The position numbers and the translations under genes are program-made. Of a stretch of 64,000 nt of DNA, positions 9,068 to 17,721 are shown one piece after another (position 1 is the stretch's first letter; the number at the start of each line of letters is the position of its first letter). The notes under the pieces were generated by a model, which worked only from the letters and a program-made list of their open reading frames with translations, had not been told where the DNA came from and searched no databases. The DNA comes from Clavibacter sp. B3I6 (GTDB lineage Bacteria > Actinomycetota > Actinomycetes > Actinomycetales > Microbacteriaceae): assembly GCF_030816895.1 (NCBI RefSeq), contig NZ_JAUSYL010000001.1, forward strand, positions 1,922,001 to 1,986,000, in the 5' to 3' direction.

Positions 9068-10350
9068 TGCTTCGCGGTCTTCAGCGCGGCCTCGCCCGCG
9101 GAGACGGCGTCCTCCCACGCCTGCTCCGGGTCCTTGCCGAGGGAGGTGACGTTCTGCAGCTCCGTGACGAAGGCGGCCTGCACCTGGCTGTCGTAGGGGC
9201 TCGTGTAGGCCGTGGGCATCTTCGCGGCGGCGTCGGCGAAGACCCCGACGGTCGACTGGCCGCCGAAGAACGGGTCGCCCTCCTGCAGCTCCGGGGCGTC
9301 GTAGGCGGCGGTGGCCGACGGGAAGATGCCCTTGTCGGCGTACGCGGTGACCTGGTTGTCCTGGTCGAGCACGTCCTTGATCACCGCGAACGCGGCCTCG
9401 GGGTCCTCGGTGCCGGCCGGGATGGAGAGGAACGAGCCGCCGATGTTGGCCGGGCCGCCGGGCATGGGGGCCACGCGCCAGTCGCCCGAGGTGTCGGCCG
9501 TCGCGCTCTTGAGGTCGGCCTGGTACCAGGACGCGCCGAGGAGCGCCGGGAGCGAGCCGTTCGTGATCGCCGACGCCCAGTCGGGGCTGCCGTCGGTCAC
9601 GTTCGCGGTGAGGCCGTCCTGGTACGCGAGCACGGCGCGGTGCCACGCCTCCTTGATCTCCGCGCTGTCGCCCGTGAACCCGCCCTCCTGGTCGACGAAG
9701 CGCGTGGTGCCCTGGCCGATGGACTTGGTGAACACGTCGGAGGCGTCCACGAAGATCGCGCCGCCGGTGGCCTCCTTGAGCTTCTTCCCGAAGGCGAAGT
9801 AGTCGTCCCACGTGGCGGTGGCCGCCGCGACGTCGGCCGGCTCGCTCGGGAGGCCGGCCGCCTGGAACACGTCCGCGCGGTAGTAGAGGGCGGTGGGGCC
9901 GATGTCGATGGGGAGGCCGATGAGCTCGCCGTCCTCCGTGGTCGCCTCCTTGAGCTTCCACGCCGGGTACTGGTCCGCCACGTCCTGCGCGCCCAGGTCG
10001 TCGAGGTTCTCGAACAGACCGTCCTCGCTGAGGAAGTAGGGCATGTCCTCGCCCTTGACGCCCGTGATGGACGGCAGCCCCGAGCGGCCCGTGAACGTGG
10101 TGACGAGCTTCTGCTTGAAGTCGCCGCCGACGGTGGAGACGTTGAGCGTCGTGCCGGGCACCTGGTCCGGCACCTGGTCGAGCACCGTCTGGCTGAGGCC
10201 GTCCGGCCAGATCCACAGGTCGAGCTCGCCGCCGGCCGAGGATCCCGACGACGACGAGCAGGAGGCGAGGACCGGCGCGAGGAGCGCGAGGGCGGCGGCG
10301 CCGACGACGAGGCGCCGGGCACGTGCGCGGCGGGCGGGGTGGTGGGACAT
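9064..10350 (-). CDS. Sugar ABC importer binding lipoprotein
   Basis: 428 residues. A lipoprotein signal with Arg-rich n-region ends in VLASC (lipid-bearing Cys31), followed by a Ser/Gly linker, so the protein is anchored on the outer face of the membrane. The rest fits family 1 solute-binding proteins (SBP_bac_1): LDLWIWPDGLS at the start of the mature part, and many Trp, Tyr and Asp residues as in oligosaccharide binders. It should capture the sugar for the MalF/MalG permeases encoded just downstream. Specificity cannot be read from sequence; neighbouring GH2, GH38 and NagB suggest a galactose-, mannose- or HexNAc-containing oligosaccharide. Confidence 0.9.
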   Translation of the reverse strand: MSHHPARRARARRLVVGAAALALLAPVLASCSSSSGSSAGGELDLWIWPDGLSQTVLDQVPDQVPGTTLNVSTVGGDFKQKLVTTFTGRSGLPSITGVKGEDMPYFLSEDGLFENLDDLGAQDVADQYPAWKLKEATTEDGELIGLPIDIGPTALYYRADVFQAAGLPSEPADVAAATATWDDYFAFGKKLKEATGGAIFVDASDVFTKSIGQGTTRFVDQEGGFTGDSAEIKEAWHRAVLAYQDGLTANVTDGSPDWASAITNGSLPALLGASWYQADLKSATADTSGDWRVAPMPGGPANIGGSFLSIPAGTEDPEAAFAVIKDVLDQDNQVTAYADKGIFPSATAAYDAPELQEGDPFFGGQSTVGVFADAAAKMPTAYTSPYDSQVQAAFVTELQNVTSLGKDPEQAWEDAVSAGEAALKTAKQ

Positions 10351-10417
10351 GGTGGTTCTCGATTCGGTGGGGGACGGGCGGGTCGGAGCGGACGGGTGGG
10401 GAGGCGGGAGGCGCGCG

Positions 10418-11425
10418 TCAGGCGAGCAGGCGCGCGCCGTCCGGGTGGGCGAGGGCGTCGGAGAGGTAGTCGTAGCGGCCGGGCGCGGCGGCGTCGGGGT
10501 GCGCCCGGAGCCACGGCACGAGCTCGTCGAGCCGCGGGGCGCCGGATGCGCCGCCGGGCCGGGTGACCGTGATCCCCGCCACCAGGCACGCGAAGTCGAC
10601 GCGCTCGGTGAGGCTCCAGGGCGCGCGGGCGGAGGCGGCGAGCGCGGCGCCGAACACGTCGCCGGCGCCCGTGGCGTCGATGGCGCGGACCGCGAGCGGC
10701 GGCCGGACCACCTCCTCGCCGCGGGCGGCGTCGACGGCGACGACGCCGCGGGATCCGGCGGTCACGACGCTGAGCGGCACGCGCCGGGCGAGCGCCCGGG
10801 CGGCCGCGACGGCCGAGTCGGTGCCGGTGTAGGCGGACGCCTCCAGCTCGTTGGGGAGGAAGGCGTGGCACTCGTCGAGCTGGTCGAGGATCGCGGGGTC
10901 CCAGCGCTCGGACGGGTCCCAGCCGACGTCCGCGTACACGTCGGTGCCGGCGGCGGCGGCGCGGCCGACCCAGGAGCTGCGGTGCGGATCCAGGTGCACG
11001 AGCGCCGCGGCGGCCGCGGGCACCTCGCCCGGGACGAGCTCGTCGGAGCCGAGCGGGCAGGGCACGCCGCCCGTGACGAGCGCGCGGTCGTCGTCGTAGC
11101 CGAGCGAGGCCGTGACGGGCAGCGCCCAGTCGTCGAGGGTCACGAGGTGGTCGAGCGCGACGCCCTCCGCGGCGAGCGCGGCGCGCACCAGGAGGGAGAA
11201 CGGATCCGTGCCCACGGCCGCGGCGATGGCGGTGGGCACCCCGAGGCGAGCGCCCGCGAGGGCGAAGTTCGCGATGCCGCCCGGCCCGTGGCCGAAGGAC
11301 GACGTCCAGATCTCGTGACCCGGGCGCGGCTCGCTCGGCAGCTCGCCGAACACGACGTCGGCGAACAGCTGGCCGACGACCAGCAGCCCGGCGGGGCTCT
11401 GCTCGGTGCGGGATGCTGCGGACAC
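10418..11425 (-). CDS. PfkB-family carbohydrate kinase
   Basis: 335 residues from a GTG at 11425. The frame is open to 11566, but the extra residues are low-complexity and would start inside the operator region, so I prefer the GTG. PfkB features: glycine pair region SFGHGPGGIANFAL near the N-terminus and the anion-hole/catalytic-base motif DATGAGDVFGAAL near the C-terminus. It phosphorylates a sugar or sugar derivative with ATP. First gene of the import operon; because ABC import delivers unphosphorylated sugar, this kinase may supply the phosphate that NagB and the GH4 enzyme normally require. Start and substrate are uncertain. Confidence 0.8.
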   Translation of the reverse strand: MSAASRTEQSPAGLLVVGQLFADVVFGELPSEPRPGHEIWTSSFGHGPGGIANFALAGARLGVPTAIAAAVGTDPFSLLVRAALAAEGVALDHLVTLDDWALPVTASLGYDDDRALVTGGVPCPLGSDELVPGEVPAAAAALVHLDPHRSSWVGRAAAAGTDVYADVGWDPSERWDPAILDQLDECHAFLPNELEASAYTGTDSAVAAARALARRVPLSVVTAGSRGVVAVDAARGEEVVRPPLAVRAIDATGAGDVFGAALAASARAPWSLTERVDFACLVAGITVTRPGGASGAPRLDELVPWLRAHPDAAAPGRYDYLSDALAHPDGARLLA

Positions 11426-11554
11426 GTCGGGCCTCGGCTTCTCGGTGGGCCGCGCCGTGCGGGGCACGGGGAGCGGGGAGGGCGGTCCGCCGACGGCGAC
11501 GCTGCCGGCGGGACGCGGTCGACCAGGGTGGCGACCGGTAGTGACGTTTCTAGC

Positions 11555-11570
11555 CCATGTGAGCACATGG
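11555..11570. promoter_or_regulatory. Operator candidate in the divergent glycan-locus promoter region
   Basis: CCATGTG-AG-CACATGG is a perfect 7+7 inverted repeat in the 207-bp space between the kinase and the DeoR regulator. TTGTTTA and TTGTTTC follow at 11581 and 11596 as imperfect direct repeats, the sort of T-rich repeats bound by several DeoR-type repressors. Either element could be the binding site of the adjacent repressor and would allow it to control both divergent units. Confidence 0.5.
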
Positions 11571-11595
11571 ATGGAAGACTTTGTTTATTACAAGA

Positions 11596-11625
11596 TTGTT
11601 TCTGCTCGATCCTGCGCGCTAATGT
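11596..11625 (+). promoter_or_regulatory. Promoter of the DeoR regulator gene (leaderless)
   Basis: TTGTTT (11596-11601), 18-nt spacer, TAATGT (11620-11625). Transcription should begin about 7 nt later, at the ATG at 11633 itself, and no ribosome binding site is present, so the transcript is probably leaderless. Confidence 0.6.
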
Positions 11626-11632
11626 TCAGTCC

Positions 11633-12379
11633 ATGAGAGACGCCCGAGAGTTCGTGATCCTCGACCGGCTGCGCGCCAGCCGCAGCGCGACGGTCGCGGA
11701 GCTCGCCGACGCCGCCGGCACGAGCGAGGCCACCATCCGCCGCGACCTGGCCCGCCTCGACGAGCAGGGGGCGCTCCGGCGCACGCACGGCGGTGCCGTC
11801 CTCACCGAGGTCGACGCGCCGTTCGCCGAGGTCGAGCAGGTCAACCGGGAGGCCAAGGAGCGCATAGCCCGGGCCGCCGCGGCGCAGATCCAGGACGGCC
11901 AGTCGGTCGTGCTCGACATCGGCACGACCACGCTGCACCTCGCGGAGCAGCTGCGCGGCCGGTCCCTGACGGTGATCACGGCGAGCATCGCCGCGTTCGA
12001 CGTGCTGCGCGACGACCGGGCCGTGAAGCTCATCCTGCTGCCGGGCGACTGGGATCCGGTCTACCGCTCGGTGTCCGGCCCGCTCACGGCCGAGAGCCTG
12101 CGGCTGCTGCACGCCGACCACGCCTTCGTCGGCGTGAGCGGCATCGCCGACAACGGCGACCTGCGCGACACGACGATGGCCCAGGTGCCCATCAAGCGCG
12201 CGATGGCGGAGGTGAGCGACCGGGTCACGGTGCTCGCCGACTCCTCCAAGTTCCCGGGCACCGGCGCCGGCCGTGTCGCCCCCACCGCGTCGCTGACGCA
12301 GCTGATCACCGAGGCCGCCCCGCACGCGCGGGTGTCGCAGGGCCTCGCGGACAAGGGAGTGTCGGTGACCGTCGCATGA
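11633..12379 (+). CDS. DeoR-family transcriptional repressor
   Basis: 248 residues. N-terminal DeoR winged helix (about residues 5-58) with TVAELADAAGTSEATIRRD as the recognition part and RRTHGGAV closing the wing. The rest is a DeoR sensor domain with the ribose-isomerase-like fold, which in this family binds a phosphorylated sugar. The ATG lies 7 nt after a good -10 box and lacks a Shine-Dalgarno sequence. It is followed by ATGA overlap with the GH4 gene and faces the import operon, so it most likely represses both until a sugar phosphate accumulates. Confidence 0.9.
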   Translation: MRDAREFVILDRLRASRSATVAELADAAGTSEATIRRDLARLDEQGALRRTHGGAVLTEVDAPFAEVEQVNREAKERIARAAAAQIQDGQSVVLDIGTTTLHLAEQLRGRSLTVITASIAAFDVLRDDRAVKLILLPGDWDPVYRSVSGPLTAESLRLLHADHAFVGVSGIADNGDLRDTTMAQVPIKRAMAEVSDRVTVLADSSKFPGTGAGRVAPTASLTQLITEAAPHARVSQGLADKGVSVTVA

Positions 12380-13719
12380 GGTTGACCATCCTGGGCGGGG
12401 GCGGCTTCCGCGTCCCGCTCGTGTACTCGGCGCTGCTGCGCGACCACGAGGCCGGCCGCGTCTCGCACGTGGCCCTCTACGACACCGACGAGGTGCGCCT
12501 CACGGCCGTCGCGCGCGTGCTCGCCGAGCAGGCAGCGGCCTACCCGGACGCCCCCGTGATCACGCTGCACACCGACCTCGACGAGGCGCTCGCGGGCGCC
12601 GCGTTCGTGTTCTCGGCGATCCGCGTGGGCGGCATGGCCGGGCGCTCGTGCGACGAGCGGCTCGGCATGGCGCACGGCGTGATCGGGCAGGAGACCGTCG
12701 GCTACGGCGGCATCTCCTACGCGCTGCGGACGCTGCCGGTGGTCATGGACCTGGCCGAGCGGATCCGCGTCCAGGCCCCCGACGCGTGGGTCATCAACTT
12801 CACGAACCCCGCGGGCGTCGTGACCGAGGCGATGTCGCGCGTGCTCGGCGACCGCGTCATCGGCATCTGCGACTCCCCCATCGGCCTCGCCCGCCGCGTG
12901 CTCGGCGCGCTCGGCGTCGCGGGCGACGACGTGGTCATCGACTACGCCGGCCTCAACCACCTCGGCTGGCTGCGCGGCCTCCGGGTCGACGGCACCGACG
13001 TGCTGCCGGACCTCCTGGCCCGCCCCGACCTCATCGGCACGTTCGAGGAGGGCCGGCTCTTCGGCGCCGAGTGGGTCACCGAGCTCGGCGCCGTGCCCAA
13101 CGAGTACCTGCACTACTACTACTTCAAGCGCGAGGTGCGGCACGCCGACCAGCTCGCCGCGCAGACCCGCGGCGCCTTCCTCGTGGAGCAGCAGGGCCGG
13201 TTCTACGAGCAGCTCGAGCACCGGCACGACGTGTCCGCGCTCGCGCTCTGGGAGCGCACGCGCCTCGACCGCGAGACCACCTACATGGCGACGAACCGGC
13301 AGTCGGCCGGCATGGGCGACCGCGACGAGGACGACCTCGTCTCCGGCGGCTACGAGGATGTCGCGATCGCGCTCATGCGCGGCATCGCGTACGACCAGAG
13401 CGCCCGCCTGATCCTCAACGTCCGCAACCGCGGCACGCTCGCGTCCCTCGACGCGGACGCCGTGGTCGAGGTGCCGTGCATCGTCGACGCCCGCGGCGCG
13501 CACCCGGTGGCCGGCACGGAGCTGCCCGACTTCGGCGTGGGCCTCGTGACGAACGCCAAGTACGTGGAGCGGCAGACCATCGAGGCCGGCCTCGGCGGAT
13601 CCCGCGCCGCCGCCGTCCGCGCCCTCGCGCACCACCCGCTCGTCGACTCCGTCACGGTCGCGCGCTCCCTGCTGGAGGACGCGATGCACGCGTTCCCGGC
13701 GCTCTCCTACCTGCGCTGA
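12376..13719 (+). CDS. GH4 glycosidase (6-phospho-beta-glucosidase type)
   Basis: 447 residues. NAD-binding Rossmann start LTILGGGGFRVP, then the GH4 landmarks NFTNPAGVVTEA, GICDSPIG with the metal-binding Cys, GLNHLGW with the metal-binding His, and ETVGYGGISYALR. GH4 enzymes cleave glycosides by an NAD+ and Mn2+ dependent oxidation-elimination route. The closest motif match is to 6-phospho-beta-glucosidases, but the locus has an ABC importer, not a PTS, so the substrate may be unphosphorylated or phosphorylated by the PfkB kinase. ATGA overlap with the DeoR gene. Confidence 0.85.
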   Translation: MRLTILGGGGFRVPLVYSALLRDHEAGRVSHVALYDTDEVRLTAVARVLAEQAAAYPDAPVITLHTDLDEALAGAAFVFSAIRVGGMAGRSCDERLGMAHGVIGQETVGYGGISYALRTLPVVMDLAERIRVQAPDAWVINFTNPAGVVTEAMSRVLGDRVIGICDSPIGLARRVLGALGVAGDDVVIDYAGLNHLGWLRGLRVDGTDVLPDLLARPDLIGTFEEGRLFGAEWVTELGAVPNEYLHYYYFKREVRHADQLAAQTRGAFLVEQQGRFYEQLEHRHDVSALALWERTRLDRETTYMATNRQSAGMGDRDEDDLVSGGYEDVAIALMRGIAYDQSARLILNVRNRGTLASLDADAVVEVPCIVDARGAHPVAGTELPDFGVGLVTNAKYVERQTIEAGLGGSRAAAVRALAHHPLVDSVTVARSLLEDAMHAFPALSYLR

Positions 13720-13790
13720 CGCGGGTCCGCCCGCACCCGCACCCGCCCGCTCGCCCGACCGACCGCGTCCCGACGTCCCGGAGGACCCCC

Positions 13791-16700
13791 ATGCACCAGA
13801 ACCAGAAGCTCGTCCAGGAGCGGATCCTCCGCGCGCTCGACGAGCGGATCACGCCCGCCGTCTACTCGGCGAAGACGCCCGTCTCCCTCCGCGCGTGGAT
13901 GGCGCCCGACGAGCCCGTGCCCGTCGCGGAGGCCATGCAGCAGGAGTACGCGCCCTTCGAGCTCGGCCAGCCGTGGGGCCGCGCCTGGTCCACGTGGTGG
14001 TTCGAGGTCACCGGCGAGGTGCCCGCCGAGTGGGCCGGCCGCACGGTGGAGCTGCTCATCGACCCCGGCTTCATCGGCGACTGGCCGGGCAACCAGGCCG
14101 AGTGCCTGGTGCACACGATGGACGGGGTGCCGATCAAGGGGATCCACCCGCGCAACACGTACGTGCGCCTCCACGACGAGGCGGCCGGCGGCGAGCCGGT
14201 GCGCTTCCTGATGGAGGCGGCGGGCAACCCCGACATCCTGGTGGACGAGTTCGTGCCCACCCCCTACGGCGACAAGGCGACCGCGCCCGCCGAGCCCATC
14301 TACCGGTTCCGCCAGGCCGAGCTCGCCGTGTTCGAGCCCGAGGTCTGGGCGCTCCGCTTCGACGTCGAGGTGCTGTACCAGCTGCTGATGGAGCTGCCCG
14401 AGACCGAGCCGCGCCGCCACGAGGTGCTGCGCGCGATCGAGCGCGCGCTCGACGTGCTCGCGATGGACGACATCGTCGGCACGGCGGCCGCCGCCCGCGC
14501 CGAGCTCGCCGAGGTCCTGTCCCGCCCCGCCGTGCCGAGCGCCCACACGCTGAGCGGCGTCGGCCACGCCCACATCGACAGCGCCTGGCTCTGGCCCATC
14601 CGCGAGACGAAGCGCAAGACGGCGCGCACCTTCTCCAACGTGCTCCGGCTCGCCGAGCAGTACCCCGACTTCCGCTTCGCGTGCTCGCAGGCGCAGCAGT
14701 ACGTGTGGGTGAAGGAGAACTACCCCACGGTCTTCGAGGGGATCAAGCAGGCCATCGCGGACGGCACCTGGTACCCGGTCGGATCCATGTGGATCGAGCC
14801 GGACGGCAACCTGCCGGGCGGCGAGGCGATGATCCGCCAGCTCACCCACGGCATGCGCTTCTTCCAGGAGGAGCTGGGCGTCGAGACCCACGGCGTGTGG
14901 CTGCCGGACTCGTTCGGCTACACGGCGTCGTTCCCGCAGATCGCGAAGCTCGCGGGCCTCGACTGGTTCCTCACGCAGAAGCTCTCCTGGAACCAGACCA
15001 ACACGTTCCCCCACCACACCTTCTTCTGGGAGGGCATCGACGGGTCGCGGATCTTCACCCACTTCCCGCCCATCGACACCTACAACTCCACGCTGGAGGC
15101 GGAGGAGACCCACCACGCGGTGCGCCAGTTCCGCGAGAAGGGGCGGGCCACCATGTCGCTCGCGCCCTTCGGATACGGCGACGGCGGTGGCGGGCCCACG
15201 CGCGACATGATGGAGCGCCAGCGCCGCACGGCCGACCTCGAGGGGTCGCCGAAGGTCGTCGTCGAGCACCCGGACGAGTTCTTCCGCAAGGCCGAGGCCG
15301 AGTACCCCGACGCCCCCGTGTGGGTCGGCGAGCTGTACCTGGAGCTGCACCGCGGCACGTTCACCTCCCACGCCCGCGAGAAGCGCGGCAACCGCCAGGC
15401 CGAGCACCGCCTGCGCGAGGCCGAGCTGTGGTGGACCGTCGCGGCGGTCCGCACGGGCGCCGAGTACCCGTACGCCGCGCTCGACCGGCTCTGGAAGCAG
15501 ACGCTGCTGCAGCAGTTCCACGACATCCTCCCGGGCTCCTCCATCACCTGGGTGCACCGGGAGAACGAGGAGGACTACGCCCGCAGCCTCGCGGAGCTCG
15601 ACGCGCTCGTGGCCGACGCCATCGCGCGGGTGACGGCGCAGGCCGTCCGCGACGGCGAGGGCGACGGATCCGGCGCGTTCGCGGTGAACTCGACCGGCCA
15701 CGCGCGCACGGCGCTCGTGGAGGCGCCCGACGGATCCGCGCTCGCGCTCGTCGCGGTGCCCGGCAGCGGGATCGCGCCGCTCGTCGCCGTGGAGCCGGCC
15801 TCCCCCGTCGTGACGACGCGCGCCGACGGCGGCACCGTCCTCGACAACGGCCTGCTCCGCGTGACGCTCGACGCGCGCGGCCTCATCACGTCGATCGTCG
15901 ACCGGCGCTCCGCCGACCGCGAGCTCGTGCCGGCCGGTCGCGTCGCGAACCTGCTGCAGCTGCACGAGGACATCCCCACCGCGTGGGACGCCTGGGACGT
16001 CGACGCGCACTACCGCGCGAGCCGCACCGACCTGGTGGACGCCGCCTCGGTCGAGCTCGTCGAGGACTCGCCCCTCCGCGCCACCGTCGAGGTCGTGCGG
16101 CAGTTCGGGCGCTCGCGCGTCGTGCAGCGGGTGTCGCTGCACGCCGACGACGCGCGGATCCACGCCACGGCCGACCTCGACTGGCTCGAGGACGAGAAGC
16201 TCCTCAAGGTGACCTTCCCGCTGTCGATCCACGCGCAGCACCACAGCGCGGAGATCCAGTTCGGGCACGTCCGCCGCCCCACGCACACGAACACGTCGTG
16301 GGACGAGGCGCGCTTCGAGGTCATGGCGCACCGCTTCGTGCACGTGGAGGAGCCCGGCTACGGCGTCGCCCTCACGAACGCGGGCAGCTACGGGCACGAC
16401 ATCACCCGCACGGTCGGCGCGACCGGCGAGGTGGAGACCGAGCTGCGGATCAGCCTGGTCCGGGCGGCCCGCTCCCCCGACCCCGTGCAGGACATCGGCC
16501 ACCACCGCTTCGAGTACGCGCTCGTGCCGGGCGTGGGCATCGAGGGCGCGGTCGACGCCGGCCTCGAGCAGAACCTGCCCGTGCGGGTCGTGCACCCGGG
16601 CGACGCCTCGGCCGCGCCCCTCGGCACGGCGTCCCCCGCCGAGGTCGCCGCCTCCCCCGCTCGCGCCGACGCCGTCCCGTCGTCCCTGCCGACCGCGTCC

Positions 16701-16991
16701 GGGCTCGTCTCGGTGCACGGCGGCACGGTGCGGATCGAGGCCCTGAAGCTCGCCGACGACGGCTCGGGCGACGTGATCGTCCGGCTCTACGAGTCGACCG
16801 GCGCACGCGTCGCGACCCGCCTCGAGGCGCACCTCGACGCCGACCGCTTCACCGAGGTGGACGTGCTCGAGCGCCCGCTCGGCGAGGGCTTCCCGCGGTC
16901 GCTCGCATTCGAGCCGGAGACCGACGGCCGCGGCGTGCGGCTGCTCCTCCGGGCGTTCCAGGTGATCACGGTGCGGATCCACCGGAGCTGA
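13791..16991 (+). CDS. GH38 alpha-mannosidase
   Basis: 1066 residues, the usual length of bacterial GH38 enzymes. Zinc ligands and active site: GHAHIDSAWLW (His261, Asp263), nucleophile Asp373 in WLPDSFGY, then HTFFWEG and ELYLELHRGTFT. Domains: N-terminal sugar-binding region, GH38 barrel (about 250-520), three-helix bundle, large C-terminal beta domains. The ATG at 13791 follows CCCGGAGGA and matches the family start; the frame is open far upstream inside the GH4 gene. No signal peptide, so it trims imported mannosides in the cytoplasm. A strong hairpin follows at 17018-17067. Confidence 0.93.
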   Translation: MHQNQKLVQERILRALDERITPAVYSAKTPVSLRAWMAPDEPVPVAEAMQQEYAPFELGQPWGRAWSTWWFEVTGEVPAEWAGRTVELLIDPGFIGDWPGNQAECLVHTMDGVPIKGIHPRNTYVRLHDEAAGGEPVRFLMEAAGNPDILVDEFVPTPYGDKATAPAEPIYRFRQAELAVFEPEVWALRFDVEVLYQLLMELPETEPRRHEVLRAIERALDVLAMDDIVGTAAAARAELAEVLSRPAVPSAHTLSGVGHAHIDSAWLWPIRETKRKTARTFSNVLRLAEQYPDFRFACSQAQQYVWVKENYPTVFEGIKQAIADGTWYPVGSMWIEPDGNLPGGEAMIRQLTHGMRFFQEELGVETHGVWLPDSFGYTASFPQIAKLAGLDWFLTQKLSWNQTNTFPHHTFFWEGIDGSRIFTHFPPIDTYNSTLEAEETHHAVRQFREKGRATMSLAPFGYGDGGGGPTRDMMERQRRTADLEGSPKVVVEHPDEFFRKAEAEYPDAPVWVGELYLELHRGTFTSHAREKRGNRQAEHRLREAELWWTVAAVRTGAEYPYAALDRLWKQTLLQQFHDILPGSSITWVHRENEEDYARSLAELDALVADAIARVTAQAVRDGEGDGSGAFAVNSTGHARTALVEAPDGSALALVAVPGSGIAPLVAVEPASPVVTTRADGGTVLDNGLLRVTLDARGLITSIVDRRSADRELVPAGRVANLLQLHEDIPTAWDAWDVDAHYRASRTDLVDAASVELVEDSPLRATVEVVRQFGRSRVVQRVSLHADDARIHATADLDWLEDEKLLKVTFPLSIHAQHHSAEIQFGHVRRPTHTNTSWDEARFEVMAHRFVHVEEPGYGVALTNAGSYGHDITRTVGATGEVETELRISLVRAARSPDPVQDIGHHRFEYALVPGVGIEGAVDAGLEQNLPVRVVHPGDASAAPLGTASPAEVAASPARADAVPSSLPTASGLVSVHGGTVRIEALKLADDGSGDVIVRLYESTGARVATRLEAHLDADRFTEVDVLERPLGEGFPRSLAFEPETDGRGVRLLLRAFQVITVRIHRS

Positions 16992-17017
16992 CCCGGGCCC
17001 GGCGCGACGCCGGCGAT

Positions 17018-17067
17018 GACGACGCGAGGGCGCGATCCGGCTGCGGCCGGGTCGCGCCCTCGTCGTC
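17018..17067. terminator. Hairpin between convergent genes
   Basis: The arm at 17018-17040 and the arm at 17047-17067 are complementary over about 20 bp with a single bulge, around a CTGCGG loop. It ends the alpha-mannosidase unit and the convergent small membrane protein gene. Confidence 0.75.
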
Positions 17068-17077
17068 GTGCGGACCG

Positions 17078-17470
17078 CTAGTTGAGGGCCTTGCCGCCCG
17101 TGGTGAGCGGCTCGACCGAGCTGGGGGTCAGCGCGAGGGCGAGGCCCGAGAGGCCGAGGCCGAAGAAGAGGAAGTCGTCGACGATGGTGAAGCCGGTGGG
17201 CGTGAGGCCGCCGAGCTCGTTGTCGATGATGCTGAGGATCCCCATGAGCGTGAACAGCCCGCCGAACGCGAGGAGCGTGCCCCGGATCGCGCCGGGTCCG
17301 ATCTGCCGGGTCCCGGCGAGCAGCAGCACGACCGCGCTGCCGAGGTAGAGGACGTCGACGAAGAAGTCGACGTTGAGGATCTCGAGGAGGTGCGACCCCT
17401 CGATGAAGAGCCCCACGAAACCGTGGCCGCCGAGAATCGCCGCGACCATCACCATCCACGCCTTGCCCAT
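17078..17470 (-). CDS. Small four-helix membrane protein, unknown function
   Basis: 130 residues, almost all in four hydrophobic segments joined by short loops (from KAWMVMVAAILGG to LFFGLGLSGLALAL). The ATG at 17470 follows GGGGATC at suitable distance; longer reading frames upstream lack hydrophobic or family-like character. It resembles small uncharacterised actinobacterial membrane proteins; I do not recognise a named family. Convergent with the alpha-mannosidase and divergent from the next gene. Confidence 0.7.
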   Translation of the reverse strand: MGKAWMVMVAAILGGHGFVGLFIEGSHLLEILNVDFFVDVLYLGSAVVLLLAGTRQIGPGAIRGTLLAFGGLFTLMGILSIIDNELGGLTPTGFTIVDDFLFFGLGLSGLALALTPSSVEPLTTGGKALN

Positions 17471-17630
17471 GTACCGATCCCCTCGACCGCGGGCCCGCCG
17501 CTCGACGGGCACCATGTCCACCGAACCCGGCTCGGGGCGGCGCGCCAAGGTCCGGCGGCCCGACTCCCAGGATCCGTTGAGGTCCGCCGGACGTCCGATC
17601 CCCTCGGCGAGCCTGGGCATCCGCCGACGG

Positions 17631-17661
17631 CCGACACACTGCTCGATCCCGGGCGTAGCGT
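17631..17661 (+). promoter_or_regulatory. Possible promoter for the 17722 gene
   Basis: CCGACA (17631-17636) and TAGCGT (17656-17661) with a 19-nt spacer lie 60 nt before the start of the next gene. TAGCGT is the same -10 box seen before the 48046 gene. The rest of the 251-bp space 17471-17721 shows nothing clear. Confidence 0.3.
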
Positions 17662-17721
17662 CCCACGCACAGGACATCGGCCGGCCCCCGCGCGGCCACG
17701 AACAACCACTGGGAGATGCAC

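Noticed and set aside
11426..11566. Longer start of the PfkB kinase at 11566
   Set aside because: It would place the start inside the palindrome region and adds 47 low-complexity residues; GTG at 11425 fits the family better.
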